In this document: positions 27,405 through 54,600 of the stretch, piece after piece
Numbering within the stretch: the stretch's first letter is position 1
How the letters are laid out: each line of letters begins with the position of its first letter
Source: Torymus aiolomorphi
Taxonomy: Eukaryota > Arthropoda > Insecta > Hymenoptera > Torymidae
DNA: 64,000 nt
Direction: 5' to 3'
Assembly: GCA_036365515.1 (NCBI GenBank)
Contig: CM070873.1
Span: 220,480,376 to 220,544,375, forward strand
Program-made: the position numbers and the translations under genes
The notes under the pieces: model-generated
Seen by the model: the letters and a program-made list of their open reading frames with translations, nothing else
The model's database searches: none
Told to the model about the DNA's origin: nothing

Positions 27405-27951
27405 ACTTAATATAATTATGAGTGATAAAAGAAGCATAAGTTTCAATATTACGTTCAAGAATTATCTTTTAAAGCTATTAAAATTATTCTCGAAAAGTGA
27501 ATCATGAAGGTACTAATTGTTTTGGCTTTTGAGTATAATAAGGAAACATCGTACTGTTCTGAATCACCGATAATATTGTTACAGCATTAAAACAGTTATT
27601 TTCAACAAAAACATTTTTAATTTCAGAAAAAAATTTAATTACGTATGTCTAATTATTAAAAGTCTTCTGTTAAAGGTAAATACAGTCATCTATATATCAA
27701 TAAAATATAATGCACCAAATAAAAGCTTTTATAAAATTTTAAAATTAAGACTAAAAAATAAATAAACAGAATTAACATTCTGTTTTCGAAAAAATTATAT
27801 TTATGTGTGAGATTTATATCCGTGGCAGATAAACGTATGAAATTGATACTTTATTAATAATAATAACGATTACCTTAGAGATGTCTGAGACATCAAAGTA
27901 CATTTATGTTTTTTAGTGCAACTATGAACTTATACATATAATTGTTTTAAC

Positions 27952-28328
27952 GGGGTGGCATAGTCCTACCATTACCGACCGAGCAATTGACACAGTTTAA
28001 AGCCTATTAAAAATAAAATACGTAGAATCATAAAAAATCAAGAGCACACTACTCTGTGATTTTGAAGGTTCTATCGTCCAGTAAAAGTTTGAAGTCGAAA
28101 TATTAAGTGGTTTTTGCAAAAACTTTGAACAAAACAAAATTCAGTTTCATTCAAAGTTTTTGCAAAAACCACTTGATATTTCGTCTTCAAACTTTTACTG
28201 GATGATAGAACGTTCAAAACCACAGAGCAGTGTGCTCTTGATTTTTTGTGATTCTACGTATTTTATTTCTAATAAGTTTGAAACTGTGTCAATTGCTTAG
28301 TCGGTAATGGCACGGCTATGGCACCCCC
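27952..28328. mobile_element. Foldback (palindromic) element
   Basis: The two halves are near-perfect reverse complements: ggggtggcatagtcctacca on the left, and the inverse near 28300-28328. The innermost arms (gtttttgcaaaaac) meet near 28130-28170. No coding sequence is present. Confidence 0.75.
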
Positions 28329-28888
28329 TAAGCAGAAGTCAATTAAGTATCAAAATTTGTAAAGGATGCAGTTTTTCTTTTTTTTTAATAACTTCTTTAA
28401 TACCATAAATAATTGTGTGTAGAGATACATCGTATGAGTGCAAAAACTGCATCAGAAACAGAAATCAGAGAAGTCAAACTTTAGTTCAACATATTAAAGT
28501 CATTCTTCCTCGCCTTTTGATAAATAGCAAACGGCCCTCGTGGCTATATTAGAGCTCACCTACCTATCCAATTCTTAGAAATATGAAGCTAATCTCGATG
28601 TTAGCTCAACCACACACACACAAGGATTATTGAATGGTGTGGCATATTATTGTTCATTGATATTAAATAGTCCCCTTGAAATAACATCTTCATTGGTTAC
28701 GTACTAACAAATTATTAAAAGTGTACTAATTATTTGCTATCAATAGCTATTGTTGTTTCGAATATTATGAACAGATCGAGACTCATGTAATAAAAAATGA
28801 AGCACTGTTTTAATAAAACAATTAGATCGTTGTTTTATGGTTGTACCTATAAGTGACCCTGCAGAAAAGGCGGGAGCGTCACTCGTTT

Positions 28889-28893
28889 TCAGT
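28889..28893 (+). promoter_or_regulatory. Possible initiator (TCAGT) before the small secreted ORF
   Basis: TCAGT matches the arthropod initiator consensus and sits 12-16 bases before ATG 28905. TATAAG lies about 43 bases before the presumed start base, further than usual, so this is only suggestive. Confidence 0.25.
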
Positions 28894-28904
28894 AAAAATT
28901 AGCC

Positions 28905-29114
28905 ATGCATCAACAGTTTGCAGTTCGGAGTTTGACATTTGTATTTGGTATATTAATCACTGTTACACTTTGTAATAAAAACATTGTTTCAAAAACAGAT
29001 AGTTTCTTCCAAAAATCTAGCCCAGTCGCCAAGGGAGTTAGTCAACCTTCTAAAGATCGAATCAGTATTTGTTATCGTGTATTTCACTTAGATCATTGCA
29101 ATAGAGACGACTGA
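28905..29114 (+). CDS. Candidate small secreted peptide, single exon (69 aa)
   Basis: No family is recognised. The 69-residue frame starts at ATG 28905. It has a basic then hydrophobic N-terminus typical of a signal peptide (about residues 8-23, RSLTFVFGILITVTLC), a polar Ser/Lys/Pro-rich middle, and a C-terminal stretch with two Cys eight residues apart (Cys56 and Cys65, ICYRVFHLDHCN). These could form one disulfide. An arthropod-type initiator TCAGT lies at 28889-28893 and a TATAAG at 28848-28853, slightly far upstream. An AATAAA at 29287 would end a transcript of about 400 nt. The nearest neighbours are repeats, with no operon-like context. It could be a neuropeptide-like, immune or venom-type peptide, or a chance ORF. 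No C-terminal Gly-Lys/Arg amidation site is present. Confidence 0.35.
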   Translation: MHQQFAVRSLTFVFGILITVTLCNKNIVSKTDSFFQKSSPVAKGVSQPSKDRISICYRVFHLDHCNRDD

Positions 29115-29838
29115 TGTTTTAATACATAGTGGCATTCATGTCGCACAATAGTTTACCAGTACATAAGTAGACGCATCGTAAGCATTGCAAGACACTGCCT
29201 GTCAATACTCGTACTATATCTACTTCTATATACGTTAGCATATTTTACTCACGCTATATATTATGTAGAACTTTCATTTGATTCTAAATAAAACAGGAAA
29301 GAACTTGCCTAGTTAATATATGTATAAAAAATTAATGTAAATAAAAAATTAAAAAATTCTGTAAAAAATTGTTACACTGATAATGAATAAGTTAACATGA
29401 TCTTTCTTTCAAGATATATTTTTAAAATTTTATATTTCAGTTTTTAATTGTATAAATCGTCTGCCATTTGATATTTGCTCTATTTGAAAGATATCACAAG
29501 AAAACAAAAATTGGCTACTGTAAAGTATTTTTAAAAATTAATTTTTTAAATAAAAATTTTTTTTATTTTTTCAACAATTTTAGAAGCGTTTTAAGGTATT
29601 TTGTATGCTTTTTATTAGTATGCCAATCTTCGCAATATCATTAATAAATTATTAAATTGATATCTAAACAAGTTTTCATATGTAAGAAATTGATTTAAGT
29701 TTCTGTCAAAGTTTGCAAATTAATTATTGGACAAAACATACTTGTACACCTGCAAACAGTCTGCCAAGCAGAATTTCGATTATTTGAAATAAAAGGTGTA
29801 AAACGGTTGGTTTACGAGTCAATTTATTGTCAATATTC

Positions 29839-29882
29839 TAGACAACGTTTCGGTGGCTGGTTTGCCACCCTCATCAGGTCTA
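29839..29882 (-). ncRNA. Hammerhead-ribozyme-like motif, left arm
   Basis: Exact inverse of the right-arm motif, with core, stem II and GAAAC all kept. Confidence 0.5.
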
Positions 29883-30310
29883 TAAACATAAACATTATAG
29901 ACAATATGGACAATATCTTATAAGAATTATAAAAATGTGTGACAAAATAGTAATACCTTCAATCGTCAATAATTACACTTCATGATTTCCTTTAAGGTTC
30001 GTCAAGTAACAGTTACAACTATAATTTTAGAAACAATATTATATTCATTCAGACTGGTTTGTTTTTAAATTTAAAGAAAAAATCCTCATGAGGTAAGATC
30101 ATTATACTTATCTTGACATTTTATCAATTTCTCTGCAACAATTTGTATTTATAATATTGTTTCTAAAATTATAGTTGTAACTGTTACTTGACGAACCTTA
30201 AGGGAAATCATAAAGTGTAATTATTGACGATTGAAGGTATTACTATTTTGTCACATATTTTTATAATTTTTATAAGATATTGTCCATATTGTCTATAATG
30301 TTTATGTTTA

Positions 30311-30354
30311 TAGACCTGATGAGGGTGGCAAACCAGCCACCGAAACGTTGTCTA
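30311..30354 (+). ncRNA. Hammerhead-ribozyme-like motif, right arm
   Basis: TAGAC pairs with GTCTA (stem I, 5 bp) around the core CTGATGA, a stem II formed by GGTGGC/GCCACC, then GAAAC and a self-complementary ACGT. Cleavage would follow the U after GAAACGT. This fits a type I hammerhead with a minimal stem III that may work as a dimer. Confidence 0.5.
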
Positions 30355-30449
30355 GAATATTGACAATAAATTGACTCGTAAACCAACCGTCTTACACCTT
30401 TTATTTCAAATAATTTGCACGAGTGTTTTGAAGAAATCAAAAGAATTTC

Positions 30450-31600
30450 GATTACTTTTCTATTGAATTTATATAAGGTATAATGGTATACTGAAAAAAA
30501 TTAATTTTAGTTTTACGATTTCAGAGCAAGTTTACATGAGTTTACATTAACCTTGTATCCGCAAAAATAGTATAAGCTTACGCCGTATTTTTTTCAAATC
30601 TATTTTACGTTGCAAATATTGGCAAACTGTAAAAAGTTGTTTTTAAACGCCACTTATTTTTGCAAATTAAAATTAGTTTTTACATACAACGTATTACAAT
30701 GAAAGTCATTTCTATTGTATTTTACTCTTATTTGAGGCTCTAAGTTTATACTTTTTCAAAGGCACACTGTAAAAAATCGTTCCTTTTTTGTGTCATAACC
30801 ACCCGGTCTATTAGCGTAAATATTATACTCCAAGAAATTATACTCTTATTTCCGAATTATCTAATAAATAATGGCGATGGCCACCTGCCGAGAAAAGAAT
30901 TCAAACATAAAGCTCCGCGCGGTCACTGCCATTAGCATTCCTCTCTCCCCTACTATTTAGACGCCGAGAAAGAAGCTTGAACTTTTATCTCCGAAAGTAA
31001 TGATCAAAACACAAGGCATTCTGCATGAGTCTCGCTCGCTGCTCGGGCAACTAGGTCAGCAGTGGCCGAAAGAGTTTTATCGCGTCCCGACTTTTTCCCA
31101 CCCCTTTGAGAGAGAAAAAACGCGCGACTCGAGAAAGTTGCAAAAAGTCAGCAACACAGCTCCGAAAAAAAGGCCAACTGTCGCTACCAACTCGTCTCCA
31201 GCAGTCGAGCTGCTGCTCCCCCCAAAGCCAGCGCGCGCATTTTTCTCTCCCGCAAAGTAGGTGAATGAAAGGATTAAGGGTCAGATCGATGGCGCTTGGC
31301 TTGCGCATAAGTCCCTCTCTCTCTCTCTCCTCCGGAAAAATTCAAAGCTGCCGCCGCTGCAGCGCGACTGGCTGCGGCGCGGTGCGCGCAGTGCGACCGC
31401 AACCGCGGACACACGCGTGCTAGCCAGCCGATCAAGTATTACACACATTACGTAAGAGCGCGAGTCAGCCGCGTACGCACAGGCGGCGGAGGGGACAGCC
31501 CGCGCTGAGACTCGCTGCTGCTGCGGCACACAGTCGTTTCGCGAGAAGCGAGCCAGCCTGCTCTCCCCGCCGACGACGAGGTGCCCGCCCGAGAGGAGTC
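30450..31600. other. Region upstream of ABHD copy A
   Basis: AT-rich to about 30880, then a CpG-rich island (30990-32060) that probably contains the promoter and leader. I see no clear TATA box. Confidence 0.45.
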
Positions 31601-31690
31601 ATGCCCGCGCTGATCGCCGGTGCTGTCCGGGCCACGGGCGCGACGACGACGACAGTCGGCCGCCGGCGCTGCTCGGCCGTCAGTGGATGA
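31601..31690 (+). promoter_or_regulatory. Upstream ORF in the presumed 5' UTR of ABHD copy A
   Basis: A short ORF of 29 codons, ATG 31601 to TGA 31688-31690, lies before the main start at 31777 if this is one transcribed leader. It could lower translation of copy A. The transcription start is unknown, so the uORF may not be in the mRNA. Confidence 0.3.
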
Positions 31691-31776
31691 TAAGGCCTAC
31701 ACACTCGAGCCTCGCGATAAAGAGCCCCGCGCCGCTGTGCCGCCCTCGCTCCAGGTAGTCGCGCACGCCCGCCGTC

Positions 31777-47702
<15,926 letters not shown>

Positions 47703-50700
47703 CTTCCATTTTATTATCCTTTGTTCAAATGTTATCAATTATTTTATTAGGAAACAATTTTTAACATATGCGTTTCTGAATTATGAATTTGTATTGTATA
47801 TACGATACGTTTTCAATCATTCTACTTAACTCTGCCAAGATTTTTCTATAAATCATCTATGGTAACGCACCATAACGAAATTTACAGAAAGATAGCTTGC
47901 ACAATTTGTCAAACGGAAACGAATTATGAAAAAATTAGTGCAGTGGGTAACCATTTATTTTAATAATTTTATATTTTTTATATTTATTATATACTATACT
48001 AAACCTTTTAATTTGCCCATTATAAATTTTTAATTATATGAATAAATTCTTATTAATTAATTTCTATTTTTCGTAGAATACAAAATACTTTATTGTGATA
48101 TGTTATATTAATAATGTTCCTACCTGCTTAAGTAAATGAAGTGCCTGAAATGAATTTAAAAATATCTAAATTTTAACGTCCAAAATATAAAATATATCAT
48201 ACATTCTTTATAACACAAAAGAAATGGAAAATATATTATATGTATAATATATGCTGCACAAAGTGTGTGAATAGATGAGTCAAAGAATTATTAAAACGTT
48301 ACGATAACTCAAGAATCAGAGAATTATAGTACATGAATTCTTACGATTATAAACAAGCGTATTATAAATATAAATAATATGTCCACGAAGACATTGTAAT
48401 ACTATTTGTATAGTTTTATCATGGGTATGAAAACAGTTAAAAATAATGTCTAATAATGAAAAGTATTCATTTAACTTTTCATGGTGAAATTATTCTGTAA
48501 GCAGCACGGTACATATAAATAATAGCAATAAAATCTAATATTTCTATGAATTTTTATAAATCATTGTGCAGTGTAAATTTTTTTATAAATGTTTCCTCGT
48601 TTCATATCGAATTCTTTATTTACGTTGTATTGAAATGGAAACGTTAATAATTCCAGGATTTTACCATAAAAAATTAAACCTGTTCAATGATTTATATTAC
48701 TTCATCATCTTAATGTATAAAAACGATTTAATTTTAGGATAAATTATCTGCATGAGAATGAAACTTAACATTCTGACTTTGCATTCATGCTTCCAATATT
48801 AAAAATTGTAATATATTAATATTTTCTAGTTTAGGTGAATTGTAAGCATTCCAATTCAATATTGTAAATTAAACATTGTGTAAGCTATGAAGCCAAATTT
48901 ATAATTTATCATATAGGTTTTAATAAATTTCTTAAATATTAATTTTGTTTTATTATTTAGAGTTTGACAGAATATGAATTAAAAAAAAATACACTGAGCT
49001 CTTTAAGTAACAAAAATTTTTTTAAATTCATAAAACTTTTAATAAATTTGTAGAAATTTCCGAGTATTGTTAAACTTTTTATACATCCCTTGAAGAGGAG
49101 ATTTCAATTATTGATAATTGAAAATCGATTATTATCAATACGTAATTTCACCTATATTCTTTTAAAATATCAACAACAAAAATATACTGATAGTATTATC
49201 AGACTAATAAGATCAGCCGTACGATATGAAAAATGCATATGTTTGTTAGATATAATGTAAAACTTTATCATACCTTCAATTGTTAAACTGTGTAGCATTC
49301 ATATATATAGCACCGTAATGCTATTTTTACATACAGTAAGTGGTGCGATTATTGATTTGATGTGTAAATGTTTTTATGACACTACTCATAACACCATTTT
49401 TATACTTAAGGGGGTTCTCCTCGGGCACTACAGTTTGTTGCTCAGCGAGAGCACAAACTATACCATGGGCGTCGTTCTGTCTCTCTCGCTCTCGTGCACG
49501 TCGTCTGCTATTTATGTTTATAATCATTAATATCTTTTTAAAAAGATCGGTTTGACACATATTTGATAAACTTAATAGAAAGAGCCGAATTTCATATTTC
49601 TTAAGCTATGTTTTTTTTTTAAGTCCAGTTTTTTTGGTGAGTAATTCTATTACTTTCTGTCACAGTTGATATAGCACTCATTTACTCTCATGTAAAAATA
49701 ACCATTTTCAAGAATTTTTTTCTCAAAAATTTGTTCCGCAATGTATGTAAACAAACATATGGTATCATTTCTGTGACTTTGAAGAATATTTGTATATTTT
49801 TTTCAGAAGCTTTTTCAGTTTTTGCAATGTGAAGAGAACTACCTTAAACGGTGTGAAAATGAACATTGACAGATAATAATTTGCGTTAGTATTATGTTTA
49901 AGTTATCTATGAAAATCAATATATCTCACGAAATATTAAGTTAAATTCATTTCAATGTATCAGACGATCGTATAATGATATTATATTATTTATAGCTTAA
50001 AGAAATTATCGTTTTCAGTAACTAATGTGATTTGAATAATTTAATACAGTCAATACAAAATTATTATTCGGTAGAATAAATCTAAAATTAGATTCTCATT
50101 TGATGTATTTCTATGTTTAATAGTAATGTACATGTATAGTAGTGATAGTTGTAGTAATTTCTAATAGTTTGATTGGTTGAACAGATTCGGAGATATTTCA
50201 GCTAAATTTTTGGTTGTATCTTTTTCTAAACTAAGTGCGTAAAACTCTATTTTCTGGGCCTATTCAGCGTACCCAGAGTCTAGGTTTCTCACATTCTCAA
50301 CTCACAGTGTGCAAAGCCCTCACTTTGCACACTGTGAGTTCAAAATTCGAGAAACGCACACTCTGCCGCTACCATATAGGCATAGAAAATTGATTTGCGC
50401 ACATGTTTAGAAAAATAGTACACGCAACACACAGTGCGCGTAGGTGCTTCCCATACTCGTATTTTTTGACAAACACGCCTCGTGTAGGAATCACCTATTT
50501 TGCACACTTGACATTTGCAGAGGATATGGTAAACGCAAAGGTGAAATTTCATAAAAATTCGACAACATTACTGTTTGAATTTCAATTAAACTTTTTATTT
50601 AAAAAAATACATTGTTTGCCTATAATAATGTATGTACAAATAATTATATTTTAAAAAATTTAAATTTACTTAAAATTGTTTTTTTTAATTTGTTCAAGTC

Positions 50701-51536
50701 TTGATATTTTCACAATTCATCAAAGGTCGTCTTTATTAGTTTAGGAAGTTGTTTGTTTTTGCGTACACTTTTTATTTTAAATCGATAATTAATTTAATGG
50801 AATTAAGTTTGAGGAAGCGGTAAGTACCAATGAATTGACAACGGTTTTCTAATAATGGAATAAAAGATTTGTTTGAATAATTAAAGTAATCAATATTATT
50901 GTTTAAAACTTATAAAATTAAACTGTAAAAATAGTACATTATGGCATCTACGTTCATTATGAGATAATCATCAAGATACATCTATAAAGCAATAAAATAA
51001 AAAAAAATCGAGAATTTAACTATAGAATTTAACGATTATCAACCTTGCCGACGCGAGCGGTGTGCTCTGCGAGTATATTCCGAGTCGTCGCGCTAGATGG
51101 AGACGGCTTCAATGCGCACGTGCTTTTCTATAGACGCGGTGCTGCGACTACATATACCACGAGTGCTAACCCGCGCTCCGGCTCCTGCACAGTTGTTCGC
51201 ACCTTATAGCCTGCGCGAGCGAGCGCGCGTCGATACACAGCGCGAAGGCGCGCGCACCACTTGTCCCGTTGGAGCGAAAAGCTGAGAGAATGGAGCAGAG
51301 GGTAACAAGCTTGGAGCAAGGATGTAGCATCGGAGAACAGGTGTAAAAAGAAAAAAAACAGAGAGTGAGAGAGAGGGGGAAAGTGTGACAGGGGAGGCAA
51401 GTGTATCGCCGTCGCTCGCTTGGTCTCATCGATCGTTAAGGGTGACACGAGGGGCTAAGGGAGCCGCGGTAGTGCGGAAGAGAGAGAGGGAGATAGTGAA
51501 GCCGGCCTTGGCAAAGCTGGCGCGCGAGCTTCAACA
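47703..51536. other. Intergenic region between the two ABHD copies
   Basis: AT-rich 3' UTR and spacer to about 51030, then a CpG-rich island directly before copy B. It includes a hairpin (50299-50340) and a right end of repeat R (50811-50850). No further gene is seen. Confidence 0.6.
50299..50340. repeat. Perfect 18-bp inverted repeat (hairpin)
   Basis: Arms aactcacagtgtgcaaag and its inverse enclose a 6-nt loop. Outer flanks (50260-50385) are imperfectly inverted, so this is probably the centre of a small foldback element. Confidence 0.8.
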
Positions 51537-51662
51537 ATGGAGGGTCTAAAGGCCATAATGCCGCTCAATTTCCTCGAGTGCGCCCTCTGCGTACCCCAGT
51601 TTGCCTGCGGAGCGATCTTCGGTCTGGGATTTTGCGCCTACTACTTCTTCGAAGTTGTCAAA
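51537..51662 (+). CDS. ABHD copy B exon 1
   Basis: It encodes 42 residues, including FLECALCVPQ and the anchor GAIFGLGFCAYYFFEVVK. The donor aaa/gtaagc is in phase 0. Upstream lies a CpG-rich island (about 51030-51536). Confidence 0.87.
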
Positions 51663-54600
51663 GTAAGCTCTTAAACGGTTTTACAATCATCACATCTCCT
51701 ACTCGTTACTGTTACCATTCTACCGACATTCGACTCTCAATGTCGTCAATGTTTCAATCCAATCTTTAAATCCTTAAACGTTTAAAAGATAATGTATTTA
51801 ATTTATACATGAATTCCGTAATCTTTGGAATGATGAAACGTAATATGTCACATGACAATGATGCCTCAAAAAGTTAACTAAGTCAGTTGCTTAAAGTATC
51901 TACCGCGAATTTTAACGATTTGTTGTTACTAAGAATCTACTTATTTATTATTTATAATTCATCAATAATAGTATTTCATGGAAATACGTTCCTCAACATC
52001 TGTTTCCAACTTCAAAAGATACAATTATGCTTATTAAAATTAAAATTTCTTAAGAATTAATTTAATTTTAAAATATTTTCTTTTTTTTATAAAGGTTACA
52101 ACTAATCCTTCAGTTGTTTTTTCAATGAAAAGTTTTTTGGAGTTATTTGCGCACGTACTGAATTATTCGAATATAATAACCAAGTTTTTAATCGGACTAT
52201 TTTTGGCTGCATATGCTTTACACTATTACTTTAGCCACGGAGGGATACTGCGTGCTTGTCAGCCATGCATACGTATAAATATTTACAACTGTGCGTACAC
52301 TGTAAAAAGTATTTTGTAGAATTACTACATTAGATGTTGAAATAAAGGTACCACTATCTAATGCGGTAATTTTACACTCAAAATTACAGCATTCAATACT
52401 GTAAAAAAACTTTTACTCAATCAATTTACAGTATTAAATGCTGTAATTTCGAGTGTAAATTTACCGCATTAAATGGTGGTACCTTTATTTCCAACATCTA
52501 ATGTAGTAATTCTACAAAATACTTTTTACAGTCCCTAACAAAGCGTCAAGACCTCAATCCTAATCGCCAGACTATTAATCCTTGCCTCTACCATGACCAA
52601 CCCTGATTACTATCATTCACTAACAGTTATTTGTAAAATTACTATTTGTCCCTCTTATAGCTAGAATTAAATTTTATGCAATTCCAAATACGAAAATTAT
52701 TAAATATAAGTATTCAATAAGATTTTCACCAACCTATGATAATTCATAAAATTAATTCATTTAAAGTAAATTCACGCCTTTTCTCGATACCTATGTCAAC
52801 GATTGGCAAATTTTGTATCTAGATTTCTTTTTTCTCAGATTCATGATTTATAAACTCTCAAGGAGAGTCCACGGTCTTTGAAAAACGGATGATAACGAGA
52901 CTTACAGAGTTGGTTTCGGGTACTTTGAGATGAAGCCGCTATTTGTTCTAATAAGTTCTTTTTCTTGAAATATGTTTTTCTTCATTCAAGGTGTGAGTTC
53001 GAGATTCGATAATTCGCTCCGCAAATCGATCGATATGTTCTCGAACGCTTAAATTATATAAAGGATGAATTCTTTGGATAAAAGTATTGGTTCATAAATT
53101 TCAGAGATATTTCATGTTCAAATTTTGTTAAACTTTTTTTTAAATTGTAATTTTTTGTGAAGGCCTTATGTATCAGCTTTGAATTTGTAGATAATTTTGT
53201 ATGTAATATTGGCAATATTTGTCTGAAATTTTCTCAAGATCATATGATTACTTATTTGTTTATTAATTTTCAAAGATTTTGAGGTTAAAATTTTTTCGAC
53301 ATTTTTTTCAAATTGTCATTTCTCGAGCTTTATGAATAAACATGAAGTTTATAGACCATTTTGCATCACTGATAAAAAGAATGATTAGACACAAAGTCCC
53401 CGGCTTGACTGTTAATGGACGTGCACTTGAATAGCGTCAAATGCCGGCGAATTAATAGTTAAGAAATCAAGCAGTTGGCGTAAATACTTGAATAAGTTCA
53501 ACTTTACCGACGCTATTCGTTAACAGTTAAGGAATGGTTCGTTGAGGGTTAATAAATATTACTTAAAAGCTGTATTTGACGTTTATTAATACATGGATAC
53601 TTAAGTGCGAGAAAGCACTAATACTTGAATTAAACGGAAAGCGACGTTTGAGCGAGTTCCGTGCACTCTCCTGAGCTTATTGATTTTACAAGTATAACAG
53701 CGATTTATTAACATTCAAGAAATGATTACTTTACTGTAAGGATTCCCAACGTCTACCATAAAACGAGTCCGAGTATTAACATCATTTGAGTCAAACGTAA
53801 TGAAAACATTTCTTCGCAAATGAATCGCGCATTTTTCTCAAACTATTCTTTCTATCAGTATATGTGGTATATATATGCGGTATATATATATATCTAACAT
53901 TTCACCAAGAATTATGATTTGAAGTAAAGGTTATTTAGTAATTTTAAAAGGTTTTGAATTTAATATTACAATCAATTATTTTATTAATTTTTTATACATA
54001 ATTTGAAAATTAAATCACACCTGTTATTTCATTCATATTTTGTACACAGTAATCATCTCTAACTTTAGCAAAACTTCGCGACACTTTTGTAACCTAGCAA
54101 TCCATTACTCCCACCAACCAAATGACGAATAAATTGATATCATAACAAATCCATCATTTTTTTAAGATATGATAGGAATTTGAAAATTAATACATTTTAA
54201 TCTTAATAGATGAATGTAATTAGAATTGTGTCATAAATCGGTGTAACAATTTTAAATTTTAGCATTAAAAATTAATTTAAGGAATCAGTAAATTAAGTTT
54301 GAGGAAGCCACGGGCCAATGAATTGGCAGGGGTTTTTTATTTTTGCTCCGATTTTAATTTGGAAATGATCATTTTAATCTTTGTGAAATTTCATTACTAG
54401 GTATCGTGGGGCGAACTAAAAAATTTTTAAAGACTAGAAAGTTATAGGCAATTGTTTATCAAGTCTTGTACCAATCTGATATCTGATTTCCAAATTATAT
54501 TAAAAAAATGTATTAAAAATTTTTTTTCCGTTTATTGAAATACTTGCCTAGTATACATCGTTTCTCACCATGTAATATATGAATAATTCATTGCATAAAA

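Larger units (their letters stand above)
29783..30441. mobile_element. Foldback element with a hammerhead-like motif in each arm
   Basis: Long inverted arms include aaaaggtgtaaaacggttgg and cgtttcggtggctggtttgc, with reverse complements at 30310-30413. A 13-bp direct repeat agaatttcgatta flanks the element (29770-29782 and 30442-30454), a likely target duplication. It resembles non-autonomous derivatives of Penelope-like retroelements, which are known to carry hammerhead ribozymes. Confidence 0.65.

Noticed and set aside
28905..29114. Assignment of the small ORF to CNMamide or allatostatin C peptides
   Set aside because: The spacing of the two Cys (eight residues) and the lack of an amidation signal do not fit either family.
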